Of a stretch of DNA of 64,000 bases, positions 19,536-32,600 are shown one piece after another. The DNA is from Closterium sp. NIES-65 (lineage: Eukaryota > Streptophyta > Zygnematophyceae > Desmidiales > Closteriaceae), in the NCBI GenBank assembly GCA_948144175.1, contig CANXME010002056.1, forward strand, positions 248,001-312,000. The letters run 5' to 3'. Positions within the stretch are counted from its first letter, which is position 1; each line of letters opens with the position of its first letter. The notes beneath the pieces were generated by a model. It was not told the DNA's origin and searched no databases. It worked only from the letters and a program-made list of their open reading frames with translations. The translations under genes were made by a program, and so were the position numbers.

Positions 19536-22442
19536 TCCAATGTTGGTCGAATCGATTGGTTTGGCCAACTGGATTGTTGGTCTAATCGACCGGTTGGACC
19601 AACAAGCCTGTGGGTCCAATCGACGAGTTGGACCAACTGACCGTTGGATCCTGTCAACCGGATAGACCAACTGGCCTGTTGGTCCTGTTGACAGGTTGGA
19701 CCAGCAAGCTTATTGGTCCAATAGTCTAGTTCCACCAACTCGCTTGTTGGTCCAACCGAATAGTTTGGCCAACAGGCCTGTTGGTCCAATGGAATGTTTC
19801 AGCCAACTGACCTATTGGTCTAATCGACGTGTTGGACCAACTGGCCTATTCGCCTTAAGGAACATTTAGACCAAGTAGCGTGTTGGTCCAATCGACTATT
19901 TGGACAAACTGGCATGTCGGTCCAATGGGCAGGTCCGACCAACTGGCCTGTTGGTCGAATCGACCATTTGGACAAACTGTCCTGTTGGTCGAATCGACCA
20001 TTTGGACAAATTGGCCTGTTGGTCCAATGGATCAGTTTCGCCAACTGGCCTGTTGGTCTAATCGAGTGGTTCGGCCAACTGGCCTGTTGGTCCAATCGAC
20101 CAGTTGGACCAACTGGCCTGTTGGTCCAATGGATAGGTTCGACAACTGGCTTGTTGGTCCAGTGGACCGGTTCGACCAACTAGCCTGTTGGTCCAATGAA
20201 CTAGTTCGACCAACTGACCTCTTGGTCTAATCAACATGTTGGACCAACCAGCTTGTTGGTGCAACGGACAGGCTCGGCCAACTGGCCTATTGGTCCGATC
20301 GTCCAGTTGGACCAACTGGCCTGTTGGACGAATCGACCGGTTGAACCATCTGGCCCCTTGGTCTAATCGATTGGTTGGACCAGCGAGCCCGTTGGTCCAA
20401 TGGTCCTTTTCGACCAAATGCCATTTGGTCGACACGACCGGTGGAACCATCTGCCAATAGGTCCAATAGACTAGTTGGACCAACCGGCATGATGGTCCAA
20501 TGGATCGGCTCATCCGACTGGCCTGTTGGTCCAATAGACCGGTTGAACGAACAAGCCTGTTGGCCCAATGGAGTGGCTCTGCCAACTTGCTTGTTGGTCT
20601 CGTCGACCGTTTGGACCGCCTGTTTGTCCAATGGACCAGTTCGGCCAAAAGGCTTGTTGGTCCAAATGACCGGTTGGACCATTTGGCCTGCTTGTCCAAT
20701 CGACCAACTGTATTGTTGGTCCAATGGACCAGTTGGACCAACTGGCCTGTTGGTTTAATCGACCAGATCGGCCAACTGGCCTGTTGGTTTAATAGACCCG
20801 TTCGGCCAAGTGCCTTTTGGTCCAGTCAACTGGTGGGACCATCTAGCAAGTTGGTCTAATCGACCAGTTGGACCAACTGGCATGTTGGCCGAATTGATCG
20901 GTTGTACCAGCCTGCTTGTTGGTCCAATGGACCAACTCGGCCAATTGTGGGACCATCTAGACCGTTGGTCCAATAGACAGATTCGACCAATTGGCCTGTT
21001 GGTCCAATCGACCATTTGGGCATTGGCCTGTTGGTCCAATGGATCGGTTTGGCTTACACGCTTGTTGGTCCAATCGACCGGTTGGACCAACTGGCCTGTT
21101 GGTCTTATGGATAGTTTGATGGACCATTGGCTTCTCGGTCCAATGGACTGGTTCGACCAACAAGCCTGTTGGTCCAATGAACCAGTTTGACGAACTGACC
21201 TGTTGGTCCAATCTACACGTTGGACCAACAAGCCTGTTATTCCAATGGGCCGGCTCGGCCAATTGGCCTGTTGGTCAAATCGACTAGTTGGACCAATTGG
21301 CTTGTTGGACGAATCGACCGGTTGGACCATCAGGCCCATTGGTCTAATCGATTGGTTGGACCAGCAGGCCTGTTGGTCCAATGGATCGGTCAACCAACTT
21401 ATCTGTTGGCCGAATTGACCGGTGGAACCATGTACTCTATTGGTCCAATAGACATATTCAACCGATTGACCAGTTGGTCCAATCGACCAGTTGGTCCAAC
21501 TGACCTGTTGGTCCAATGGACCAGTTTGACCAACTAGCCTTATGGTCCAATCAACCGTTTGGACCAACCGGCCTATTGGTCAAATCGACCGGTTCGGCCA
21601 ACTAAGTTAATTGCATAATATACCTACTCGACCAACTGGCGTATTGCTCCGATGAACCGGTCCGGCAAACTGGCCTGTAGGTCCAATAGACCGGTTGGCC
21701 CATCTGGTCTGTTGATCCAATCGACCACTTCGACCAATTGGTCTGTTGGTCCAATGGATCGGTTGGACTAAGTGGTCTATTAGTCCAATCCATAGGTTTA
21801 GCCAACTGGCCTATTGGTCCAATCGACCATTTGGACCAACTAGCATGTAGGTCCAATAGAATAGTTGGACCAACGGGCCTGTTGGTCCAATCGAGTGGTT
21901 ATACCAACCAACCTATTGGTGGAGTCTTCCGGTTGGACCAACTCGCATGTTGGTCCAATGGGCCGGTTCAACCAACTGGCTTGTTGGTCTAGTCGACCGA
22001 TGGGGCCATCAAGCCTGTTGGTCCAATAGACATTTTCGACTAACTAGCCTTTTGGTCCAATTGACTAGGACCAACTGGCCTGTTGGTCTAATGGATCGGA
22101 TCGACCAATTAGCCTGTTGGTCCAATCGACCGATTGGACAAACCAGCTTGATAGTCCTATGGACCGGTTCGAACAGCTGGCGTGTTGGTCAACAGACCTG
22201 TTGATCCTGACGACCGGTTGGACAAACTGGCCTATTGGTCCAATTAACAGGTTGGACGAACTGGCTTGTTGGTCCAATCGACCAGTTGGACCAACTGGCT
22301 TGTTGGTCCAATCGTATTGTTTGGCCAACAGACCTGTTGGTCCAATCGAGTTGTCTGGCCAACAGGCCTGTTGGTCCAATCGATCGGTTGGACCAAGTTG
22401 CCTGTTGGTCCAATGGGCTTTTTCGGCCAGCTGGCCAGTTCA

Positions 22443-23460
22443 CCCTAAGGACCGGTTTGACTACTTGGCCTATTGCTCCATTGGACCGGTCGAACCAACT
22501 GGCCAATTGATCCAATGGACCGGTTGGTCCAAGAGGCCTGTTGGCCCGATGGACTAGTTCGGCCAACTGGCCTATTGGTCCAATCGACGTGTTGGACCAT
22601 CTGGCCTGTTGGTCAAATCGATCAGTTCGGCCAACTGTATTGTTGGTCTAATGGACCGGTTGGGCCAACTGGCCTGTCGGTTTAATCGATAGGTTTGGCC
22701 AACAAGCGTGTTGGTCTATTGGACCCAGTCGACTAGGTGCCTTTTGGTCCAGTCGACTGGTGGGACCATCTAGCCAGTTGGTCCAATCGACCAGTTGGAC
22801 CAACTCACATGTTGGTCCAACGGACCGGTTCAACCAACTGGCCTGTTGGTCCAATCGACCGGTTAGACCAACTAGCCTCTTGGTCCAATCGACCGGTTGG
22901 ACCAACTGGCCTGTTGGTCTAATGGACTGTTTTGGCCAACTGGCCTGTTCACCCTAAGGACGGGTTCGACCAATTGGCCTATTGCTCCATTGGACCGGTT
23001 GGACCAACTGGCCTGTTGGTCCAATGGACCGGATGGACCAACAGGCCTGTTGGCCCAATGGACTAGTTCAGCCAACTGGCCTGTTGTTCGAATCGACCGG
23101 TTGGACCATCTGGCCTGTTGGTCCAATCGACCAGTTCGACCAACTGTATTGTTGGTCCAATGGACAGGTTGGATCTACTGGCCTGTTGGTTCAATCGACA
23201 GGTTCGGCCAACAAGCCTGTTGGTCCATTGGACCCAATCGACTAAGTGCCTTCTGGTCTATGTGGGACCATCTAGCCAGCTGGTCCAATCCACCAGCTGG
23301 ACCAACTCGCATGTTGGTCCAATGGATCGGTTCGACCAACTAGCCTGTTGGCCCAATCGATCAGTTGGGTCAACTGGCCTGTTGGTCCAATGGACCGACT
23401 TGGCCAACTGGACAGCTGGTCCTGTCGAGTGGTGGAACCATCAGGACAGTTGTTCCAATG
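22443..23460 (+). repeat. Tandem ~509-bp higher-order repeat within the minisatellite
   Basis: Marker variants occur in the same order twice: CCCTAAGG at 22443 and 22952, CCAACTGTAT at 22631 and 23140, GTGCCTT at 22737 and 23246. Every pair is 509 bp apart, that is 15 units of 34 bp less one base. A third copy starts at 32391. Confidence 0.85.
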
Positions 23461-24092
23461 GACAGGTTCGACCAACTTGCTTGTTGGTCCAATCGATCAG
23501 TTGGACAAATTGGCCTGTTGGTCCAATGGTCCGGTTCAGCCAACTGACCTGTTGGTCAAATGGACTAGTTGGACCAAGTGGTCTGTTGGTCCAATCGACC
23601 AGTTGGACCAAATGACCTGTTGGGCCAGTCGACCGGTTGGACCAACTGGTCTGTTGGTACTATGGATAGGTTCAACCAACTGGCTTGTTGGTCCAATTGA
23701 CCGAATCGACCAACTGGCCTGTTGATCAAATTGACCGGTTCGATTAACTGGCCTGTTGGTCCAAACGACCGGTTGAACCAACCAACCTGTTGGTGCAATG
23801 GACCGGCTCGGCCAATTGGCCTGTTGGTCCAATCAACCTGTTGGACCAACTAGCTTGTTGGACCAATCGACTGGTTGGACCCACTGGCCTATTGGTCCAA
23901 TCAATCAGTTGGACCAGCAGGCCTCTTGGTCCAATAAACCGTTTCGATCAACTTGCCTGTTGGTCCAGTTGACCGGTGGGATGATGTGCTCCTTTGGTCC
24001 AATGGACAGATTTGACCAATTGACCTGTTGGTCCAATCAACCATTTGGTCCAATTGGCCTACTGGTTCAATAGACTTGTTTGACCAACTAGC

Positions 24093-24248
24093 TCTTGTAT
24101 CCATGATTGCAGTCTTCACCTTCTCTCCCTCCACTTCCATAGCTCCCATTTTCAGCAGCAGCACTGACGTATGGCACGCTAGCCTAGAGCCCCACCTATA
24201 CCGTCACACTTTTGTTATTGCATATGCATTAGGTGCATATGCGGTGAC
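24093..24248. other. Non-repeat island in the minisatellite
   Basis: About 156 bp with no similarity to the 34-bp unit. It contains CTTCACCTTCTCTCCCTCC-type pyrimidine-rich sequence and a perfect 10-bp palindrome TGCATATGCA (24219-24228), followed by a second GTGCATATGC. No coding potential. No target duplication was found by eye. It may be a short inserted element or a surviving piece of older sequence. Confidence 0.6.
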
Positions 24249-24374
24249 AGACCGGTTCAACCAACTAGCTCGCTGGTCCAATGGACCGGTTGGACAAACG
24301 GGCCTAGTGGTCCAATCGTCCGGTTGGACTAACTGGCCTGTTCGTCCAATTGACCAGTTCGATTGGATTGATAG

Positions 24375-24480
24375 GCCAATTGGTCCAACCGGTCCATAGG
24401 GCAAACAGCCCAGTTGGTCAAACCTGACGATTGGACCAACAGGGTAGTTGATCCAACTGTTCAATTGGACCAACAGGCCT
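24375..24480 (-). repeat. Small inverted block of the minisatellite
   Basis: Units here read CCATTGGACC/CAACAGGCC, the reverse complement of the flanking units (for example GGTCCAACCGGTCC and GACCAACAGGGTAG). About three units are turned round. Confidence 0.7.
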
Positions 24481-25399
24481 GTTGGTCCAATGGACATGTT
24501 TGATCAACTAGCTTGTTGATTCAATGGACCGGTTGGGCCAACTGTCCTCTTTGTCTAATCGAGGGATTGGACCAACTGGCCGCTTGGTCCAATGGGCCGG
24601 TTAGGATAACTGGCTTGTTGGTCAAATCGACTGATTGGACCAACTGGCCTTTTGATCCAATGTACCGGTTTGGCCAACAGGCTTGATTGTTCAATAAACT
24701 GGTTGGGGTAACTGGCCTCTTGGTCCAATCAACCAATTGGGCCAACTTGCTTATTGGTCCAATCGATTGGTTCGACCAACTGACGCGTTGGTTCAATGTA
24801 CAGGTTGGACAATAGGCCTAGTGGTCCAATCGTCTGGTTGGACCAACTGGTCTGTTTGTCCAATCGACCGGTTCGACCAACTGGCCTCTTGGTCCAATCG
24901 TGCGATCGGACCAACTGGCGTGCTGGTCCATTCAACTGGTGGGACCAACTGGCTTGTTGGTTGAATGGTCCGGTTTGACCAGCTGGCCTGTTGGTCCAAT
25001 AGACCGGTTGGACCAATTGGCCTCTTGGTCAAATCATCTGATAGGAGGAACTGGCTTGTTGGTCTAATCGTTCGATTGTACCAACTCACGTGCTGTTCCA
25101 AACGACTAGTGGGACCATCAGGCCTGTTGGATCAATGGACTGGTTCGACGAACTACCTGTTGGTCTAATGGACCGGTTGGACCAATTCGCCTATTGGTCC
25201 AATCATCCACTTGGACCAACTGGCTTGCTCGTCCAATCGACTGGTGGGACCAACTGGCCTGTTGGTTCAATAGATTGGTTGGACCAATTGGCGTGACGGT
25301 CCAATCGACCGGTTCGACCAACTGGCCTGTTAGTCGAATAGACCAGTTCGACCAACTAGGCTCTGGGTTCAATGAACCGGTTGGACCAACTGGGCCAAT

Positions 25400-26697
25400 T
25401 GGTGCAATCTTCCAGTTGGACCAACAGGCCAGTTGGCCGAACCTCTCAATTGGACCAACACGCTAGTTGGTCGAACCAATCCATTGAACCAACAGGCAAG
25501 TTGATCCCACCAGTCGATTGGACGAACAAGCTAGTTGGTCCAACCAGACGATTGGACCAATAGGCGAGTTGGTACAACCGGTCCATTGGACCAACAGGCA
25601 GTTTGTCGAACTAGTCAATTGAACCAATAGGCTTGTTAGTCCCACTAGTCGATTGGACCAGCAGGCGAGTTGACCAAGAGGCCAGTTGGTCCAACCGGTC
25701 TATTGGACCAACACGCCAGTTGGTCCAATCTAGTTGGTCAAACAAGTCCGTTTGACCAACAGACCAGATGGTCAAACCGGTCCATTGGACCAACACGCCA
25801 GTTGGTCCAACCATTCCATTAGACCAACGGGCCAGTACTTTCCAACCGGTCTATTGGACCAACAGGCGAGTTGGCTCAGCCAGTAGTTTGGACCAACAGT
25901 CCAGTTGGCTCAGCCGGTCGTTTGGACCAACAGTCCGGTTGGTCCAACTGGTCGATTTGGCCAAGGCCAGTTGGACGAACCGGTCCATTGGACCAACAGG
26001 CCAATTGGTCGAACCGGTCGATTCAACCAACAGGGCAGTTGTCCGAACCGGACGATTGGACCAAGAGGCCAGATAGCCGAACCAGTAAATTGGACCAAGA
26101 GGACGGTTGACACAGTTGAACCATTGGACAAACAGGCTAGTTGGTTGAACCAGTCAATTGGACCAACACGTTAGTTGTCCCAACCGGTCCATTTGACAAA
26201 CAAGCCAGTCGGTCCAACCGGTCCATTGGACCAACAAGCCAGTTTTTTCCAACCGGTCGATTGGACCAACAGGCCAGTTGGTCCAATCTATTGGTCCAAA
26301 CCGGTCGATTGGACCAACAGGCCACTCGGCCGAATCGGTCCATTGGACCAAGAGGCCAGTTGGCCCATTCAGACCTTTGGACCAACATGCCTGTTGGCCT
26401 ATCCGGTCGATTGGACCAACCGGCCAGTTGGCCCAACCGGTCGATTGGACCAATAGGCCAGTTGGTCCAACCAGTCGATTTGACCAACAGGCATGTTGGC
26501 CTACCTGGTCCTATGGACCAACAAGCCAGTTGGTCGAACCGGTACATTTGACCAACAGGCCAGTGGATCCAAGCGTTTGATTGGACAAACAGGCCAGTTG
26601 GTCCAATCCATCAATTGGACAAAGAGGGCGGTTGGCCGAACCGGTCCACTGGATCAACAAGCCAGTTAATCGAACATGTCCATTGGACCAACAGGCA
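25400..26697 (-). repeat. Large inverted block of the minisatellite
   Basis: For about 1.3 kb nearly all units are in the reverse orientation (TTGGACCAACAGGCCAGTTG in place of CAACTGGCCTGTTGGTCC). Forward units end near 25395 and resume near 26698 (TGTTGTCCAATGG). The two breakpoints are therefore head-to-head and tail-to-tail unit junctions. Confidence 0.85.
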
Positions 26698-29600
26698 TGT
26701 TGTCCAATGGAACGGTTGTACCAACTTGGCTGTTGGTCCAATGGACCGGTTGGACCAACTGCCCTGTTGGTCCAATCCTCTAGTTTGACCAACTGGACTG
26801 TTAGCCCTATGCACCGGTTGGACCAATTGGCCTGTTGCTCAAATCGACTGGTTCGGCCAGTTGGACTGTTGTTTCATTGGACAGGTTGGACAAACTGCCC
26901 TGTTGGTCCAGTGGATCGGTTGGGCCAACTGGCCTATTGGTCCAATGGATAGGTTGAACCAACTAGCCTGTTAGTCCAATAGATTGGTTGAACCAACTGG
27001 CCTGTTGGCCCAATGGGCCGGATCGGCCAGCTAGACTGTTTCTAAATAAGACTGGTTGGACCAGCCGGTTTGTTGGTCCAATCGATTGGTTTGGCCAAAT
27101 GGCCTCTTGGTCCAATGGACTGGCTCGACCAACTGGCTTGTTTCTCCAATGGACCAGTTCAGCCAACTGGACTGTTGGTCGAATTGACCGGTTGGACCAA
27201 CCGGCCCTTTTGGTTCAATCGATCAGTTGGGCCAACTGGCCTGCTGGTCCAATGACCGGCGGGAACAAGTGGCCTGTTGGTCCAATGGAACAGTTGGACC
27301 AACTGGCCTGTTAGTCCAATGGACCGGTTGGACCAACTGCCCTATTGGTCCAATCGACCGGTTGGACCAACTGGATTGATAGCAGAAAGGACCCGCTGGA
27401 CCAAATGGACAGTTTGTCTAATGGACCGGTTGGACCAACTGGTCTGTTGGTCAAATGGACCAGATGGGCAAACTGGCCTATTGGTCCAATGGTCCGGTTG
27501 GACCAAATGGCTTGTTGGCCCAATGGACTGGTTAGATCTACTGGCCTGTTGACCAAATGGACCGGTTGGAGGCCTATTGGTCCAATGGACTGGTCCGACC
27601 AACTTGCCTGTTGTTCCAATGGACAAGTTGGGCCATCTGGCCTCTTGGTCCAATGGAGCGGTTCGACCAATTTGCTTGTTGGCCAAATGGACCCGTTGGA
27701 CCAAATAGCCTGTTGGTCCAATGGACCGGTTTGACAAACTGGACTTCTGGCCAAAAAATCCCGTTGGACCGACTAGCATGTTGGTCCAATGGACCGGTTA
27801 GACCAACTGGTCTATTGGTTCAATGGACCGGTTGGACCAACGAGCCTGTTGGTCCAATCGACTTGTTGGGCTAACTAGCCTGTTTATCCAATGCACCAAC
27901 TGGCATGTTGGCCCAATGGACCGGTTGAACAACTAGTGTGCTCGTCGAATGGACCTGTTCGGCCAACTGGCCTGTTGGCCCAACGGACCAATGCGAACAA
28001 CTAGCCCATTTGTCGTATTGACCTGTTGGACCAATTGACCTGTTGCTCTAATGTACCGGTTGGGCCAACTCGCGTGTTTGTGTAATGGACAGGCTCGACG
28101 AACTTGCTTGTAGGCCCAATGGACCCGTTGGACCAACTGGCGTGGTGATCCAATGGACCGGTTGGACCAACTGGCCTATTGGTCCAATGGACCGGTTTGA
28201 CCAACTGGCCTGTTGGTCCAATCGACTTGATGGGTCAAGTGGCTTTTGAGTCCAATGGACCGGTTGGGCCAACTAGCTTATTGGTCCAATGGACCGGTTG
28301 GACCAACTGGCCTGTTGGCTCAATGGACCTGTTCGACCAACTGGCCTGTTGGTCGAAAGGACCGGCTGGGCCAACTGGCCTGTTGGTACAATGGACCAGT
28401 TGGACCAACAGTCCTGTTGGTCCAATCGACTTGATGAGTCAAATGGCCTGTTAGTCTAGTGGACTGGTTTGGCCAATTGGCGTGTTGGCCCTATGAACCT
28501 GTTGGACCAACTAGCCAGTTGATGTCATTGATCGGTTGGACCAACTCCCCTATTGGTCCAATGGAGCGGTCCATCTAAAATGTTTGTCCAATCGACAAGT
28601 TTCCCCAACAGACCTGCCAGTCTAATAGACCGGTTGGACCAACCGGTCTCTTGGTTCTATAGATCGACTCGGCCAACTGGTCCATCGGACCAACCAGCTT
28701 GTTAGTCCGATCGGCCTGTTCAGCCAACTGGCCTGTTGGTCCAATGGACCGGCTGGACAAACCGGCCAGTTGGTCCAAGTGACCGGTTCGGCCAACTAGC
28801 CTGTTGGTCCAATCAACCGGTTAGAGCAACTAGCCTGTGGGTGCAATGGACTAGTTGGACCAACTGGCATGTTGGTTCAATCGACTGGTAGGACCAACAG
28901 TCCTGTTGGTCCAGTCGACCGATGGGACCATCGGGCCTGTTGATCCAATAGACAGGTTTCACCATCGAGCCTGTTGGTCTAATCGACTAGTTCGACGAAC
29001 TGGCTTGTTGGTCTGATAGACCGGTTCGACCAACTGGTCTGTTGGTATAATGGACCGACTCGGCGAACTGGCCTATTGGTACAAATGACTAGTTGGACCA
29101 ACCGGCCTGTTGGTCTGATGGACCGGTTCGGCCCAGCTGGCCTATTGGTCGAATGGACCGGTTGGACCAACTAGCCTATTGGTCCAATGGACCAACTAGC
29201 CTATTGGTCCAATGGACCGGTTCGGCCAACTGGCCTGTTGGTCCAATGGACTGGCTGGACCGATTGGCATGTTGGTCCAATCGGCCGGTTGGACCATCTA
29301 GCCTGTTGGAACAGTGATCTGGCTCAGCCAACAAGTGTGTTGGTCCAATCGACCAGTTGGACCAACCAGCCTATTGATCCAATGGACCGGTTCGGCCAAA
29401 TGGCCTCTTGGTCCAATCGTCTATTGTACCAACCGGCCTGTTAGTCCAATGGACCAGTTCGACCAACTGGCCTATTGGTCCAGTCGATTGGTTGTACCAA
29501 CCAGCGTGTTGATGGTATGGACAAGCTCGGCCAACTGGCTTGTTGGTCCAATGGACCAGCTCGGCCAAATGGCCTGTTGGTCGAATTGAAGGGTTGGACC

Positions 29601-32600
29601 AAGCAGCCTGTTTTTCCAATGGTACGGTTCGGCCAACTGACCGATTGGACCATTTGGCCTGTTTGTCCATTCGGTCGGTTTGACCAACTGTATTGTTGGT
29701 CCAATCGACCGGTGCTACAAACAGGGGTGCAATAGATAGGTTCGACCAAGTCGCCTGTTGGTCTGATCGACGAGTAGGACCAACTAGCCTGTTGGTCCAA
29801 TAGACTAGTTCGACCAACTAGTCAGCTGGTCCAATGGACCGGCTCGGCCAACTGACCTATTGGTCTAGTCCATCGACCAATTGGCCTGTTGGTCAAATCA
29901 ACCGGTTCGATCTACTAGCCAGTTGGTCCAATGGACCGGTTGCACCAACTAGCCTGTTGGTTCAACTAGATTGTTGGTCCTGTCGACCAGTGGGACCATC
30001 TGGCCAGTTGGTCCAATGGACAAGTTCGACCAATTGGTCTGTTGGTCAATTCGACCTGGTGGACCAACTATCCTGTTGGTCTAATGGACTGGTTCGACCA
30101 ACTGCCCTGTCGGTCCAATCGACTAGTTCGACCAACTGGCCTGTTGGTCCAATGGACTTGTTCGGCCAACTGACCTGTTGGTCCAACCGACTGGTTGGAC
30201 CAATTGGCCATTTGGTCCAATGGACCTGTTCGACCAACTAGCTAGTTGCTCGAATAGACCAGTTGGACCAACTGGCCTGTTGATCAAATAGATCACTTCA
30301 CTTAACTTGCTTGTTGCTCTATTGGTCCGGTTGGATCATCTCGCCTGTTGGTCCGATGGACTAGTTCGGCCAACTGACATGTTGGTCCAATGGACAGGCT
30401 CGGCCAACTGGCCTATTGGTCCAATCTAGTGGTTGGACCAACCGGACTGTTGGTCCAATGATTCGATTCGGCCAACTGGCCTATTGGTCCAATCGACCGG
30501 CTAGACCGACCTACTTGTTGGTCCAATCGGCCAGTTCAGCCAACTGGCGTGTTGGTCCAATGGACTAGTTGGACAAACAGAACTGTTGGTCCAATTGAAT
30601 AGTTGGACCAACTGGCCTGTTGGTCGAGTCGAACGGTTGGACCAACTGGCCTGTTGGTCCAATGGATAGGCTCATCCAACTGATATGTTGGTCAAATGGA
30701 CCGGTTTGACAAACTAGCGTGCCAGTCCGATGGACCAATTCAACCAACTGACCTATTGGACCTATCAACCAGTTGGACCAACCATACTTTTGGTCCAATG
30801 GACCGGTTCGACAAACTGGCCTGTTGATCCAATGGACTTGTTCTGCCAACTAACCTCTTGGTCCAATCGACCAGTACAACCAAATGGCCTTTTGGTCCAA
30901 TGGACCTATTCGGCCAACCAGTCTATTGTTTAAATCGACTGATTGGACGAACAGGCTTGTTGGTCCAATGGACCAGTTCGGCCAACTAGCCTTTTGGTCC
31001 AATCAATCGATTGGACCAGCTGGCATATTGCTCCATTGGATCGATTGGACCAATTTGCATGTTGGTCCAATGGACCGGTTGGGCCAATGGGCCTGTTGGC
31101 CCAATGGACCGACTCGGCCAACTAGCCTGTTGGTCCAGTTGACTAGTTGGACCAACCAGCCTGTTTGTCCAATCGACCGGTTGGACCATCTAGCCTGGTC
31201 GTCCAATCGACCGGTTTGACCAACTTGCCTATTGGTCCAATCGACCCGATGGACCACCCGGCCTCTTGGTCCGATGGACCGGCTCGACCAACTAGCCAAT
31301 TGGACCAATCAACCGGTTGGACCAACCGGCCTTTTGCTCGAATCGACCGGTTCGACCAACAAACCTACATGTCTAATGGACTGGCTGGACCAACCGGCCT
31401 GTTGGTCCAATGGACCAGTTCGGCCAACTGGCCTAGTGGTCCAATCGACCACTTGGACCATCTGGCGTGTTGGTCCAATTGACACGTTCGTCAAATAGGC
31501 ATGTGGGTCCAATGGACCGGTTGGACCAACCGGTTTGTTGATCCAATAGACCAGTTCGACCAACTGGTCTTTTGGTCCAATCGATCAGTTGGACCAACTG
31601 GTCTAATAGTCCAATTGATCAGTTGGACCAACTGGTCTAACAGTCCAATCGATTGGTTTTGCCAAGTTGCTTGTTGGTCTAATCGACTAGTTGGACCAAC
31701 TGGCCTGTTGGTCCAATCGACGGGTTGGACCAACTAGCTTCTTGGTCCAATGGACCGGATCGACCAGCTGGTCTGTTGGTTCAATGAACCGGTTGGACCA
31801 ACTGGCCTGTCGATCCAATTGACCAATTGAACAAATTAGCTATTAGTCCAATGGATCGGTTCGGCCAACTGACATGTTGGTCAAATGGACTAGTTGGACA
31901 AAGTGGCTTGTTGGTCGAATCTACTAGCTGGACCAACTGGCCTGATTCTCCTGTCGACTGGATGGACCAACAGGTTTGTTGGTCGAATTGATAGGTTCGA
32001 CCAACCGACTTGTTGATCCTATGGACCGGTCCGACCATCTGGTGTGTTGGTCCAATTGACCGATTCGACTAACTGGCCTGTTGGTTCAATCGACCGGTTG
32101 GACCAACCAGCCTGATTTTCCAATCAACCAGTTGGACCGACTGGCCTGTTGGACGAATCGACCAGTTAGATGGACTGGCGTGTTGGTCCAATCAATCAGT
32201 AGGACCAGCAGACCTGTTGGTCCAGTGGTTCGGTTCGACCAACTTGCCAATTGGTCAAGTTGACCAGTGGGACCATATGCTCTGTTTGTCCAACGGACAA
32301 GTTCGACCAATTGACATGTCGGTCCAATGGACCGGTTGGACCAACTGGCTTGTTGGTCCAATCAACCGGTTGGACCAACTAGCTTGTTCGCCCTAAGGAC
32401 CAGTTTGACCAACTGGCCTATTGCTCCATTCGAACGGTTGGAACAACTGGTCTGTTAGTCCAATGGACCGATTCGACCAATAGGCTTGTTGGCCCAATGG
32501 ACCGATTCGGCCAACTTGCGTGTTGGTCCATTCGATTAGTTCTACCATCTGGCCTGTTTGTCCAATCGATCAGTTCGACCAACTTTATTGTTGGTCGAAT

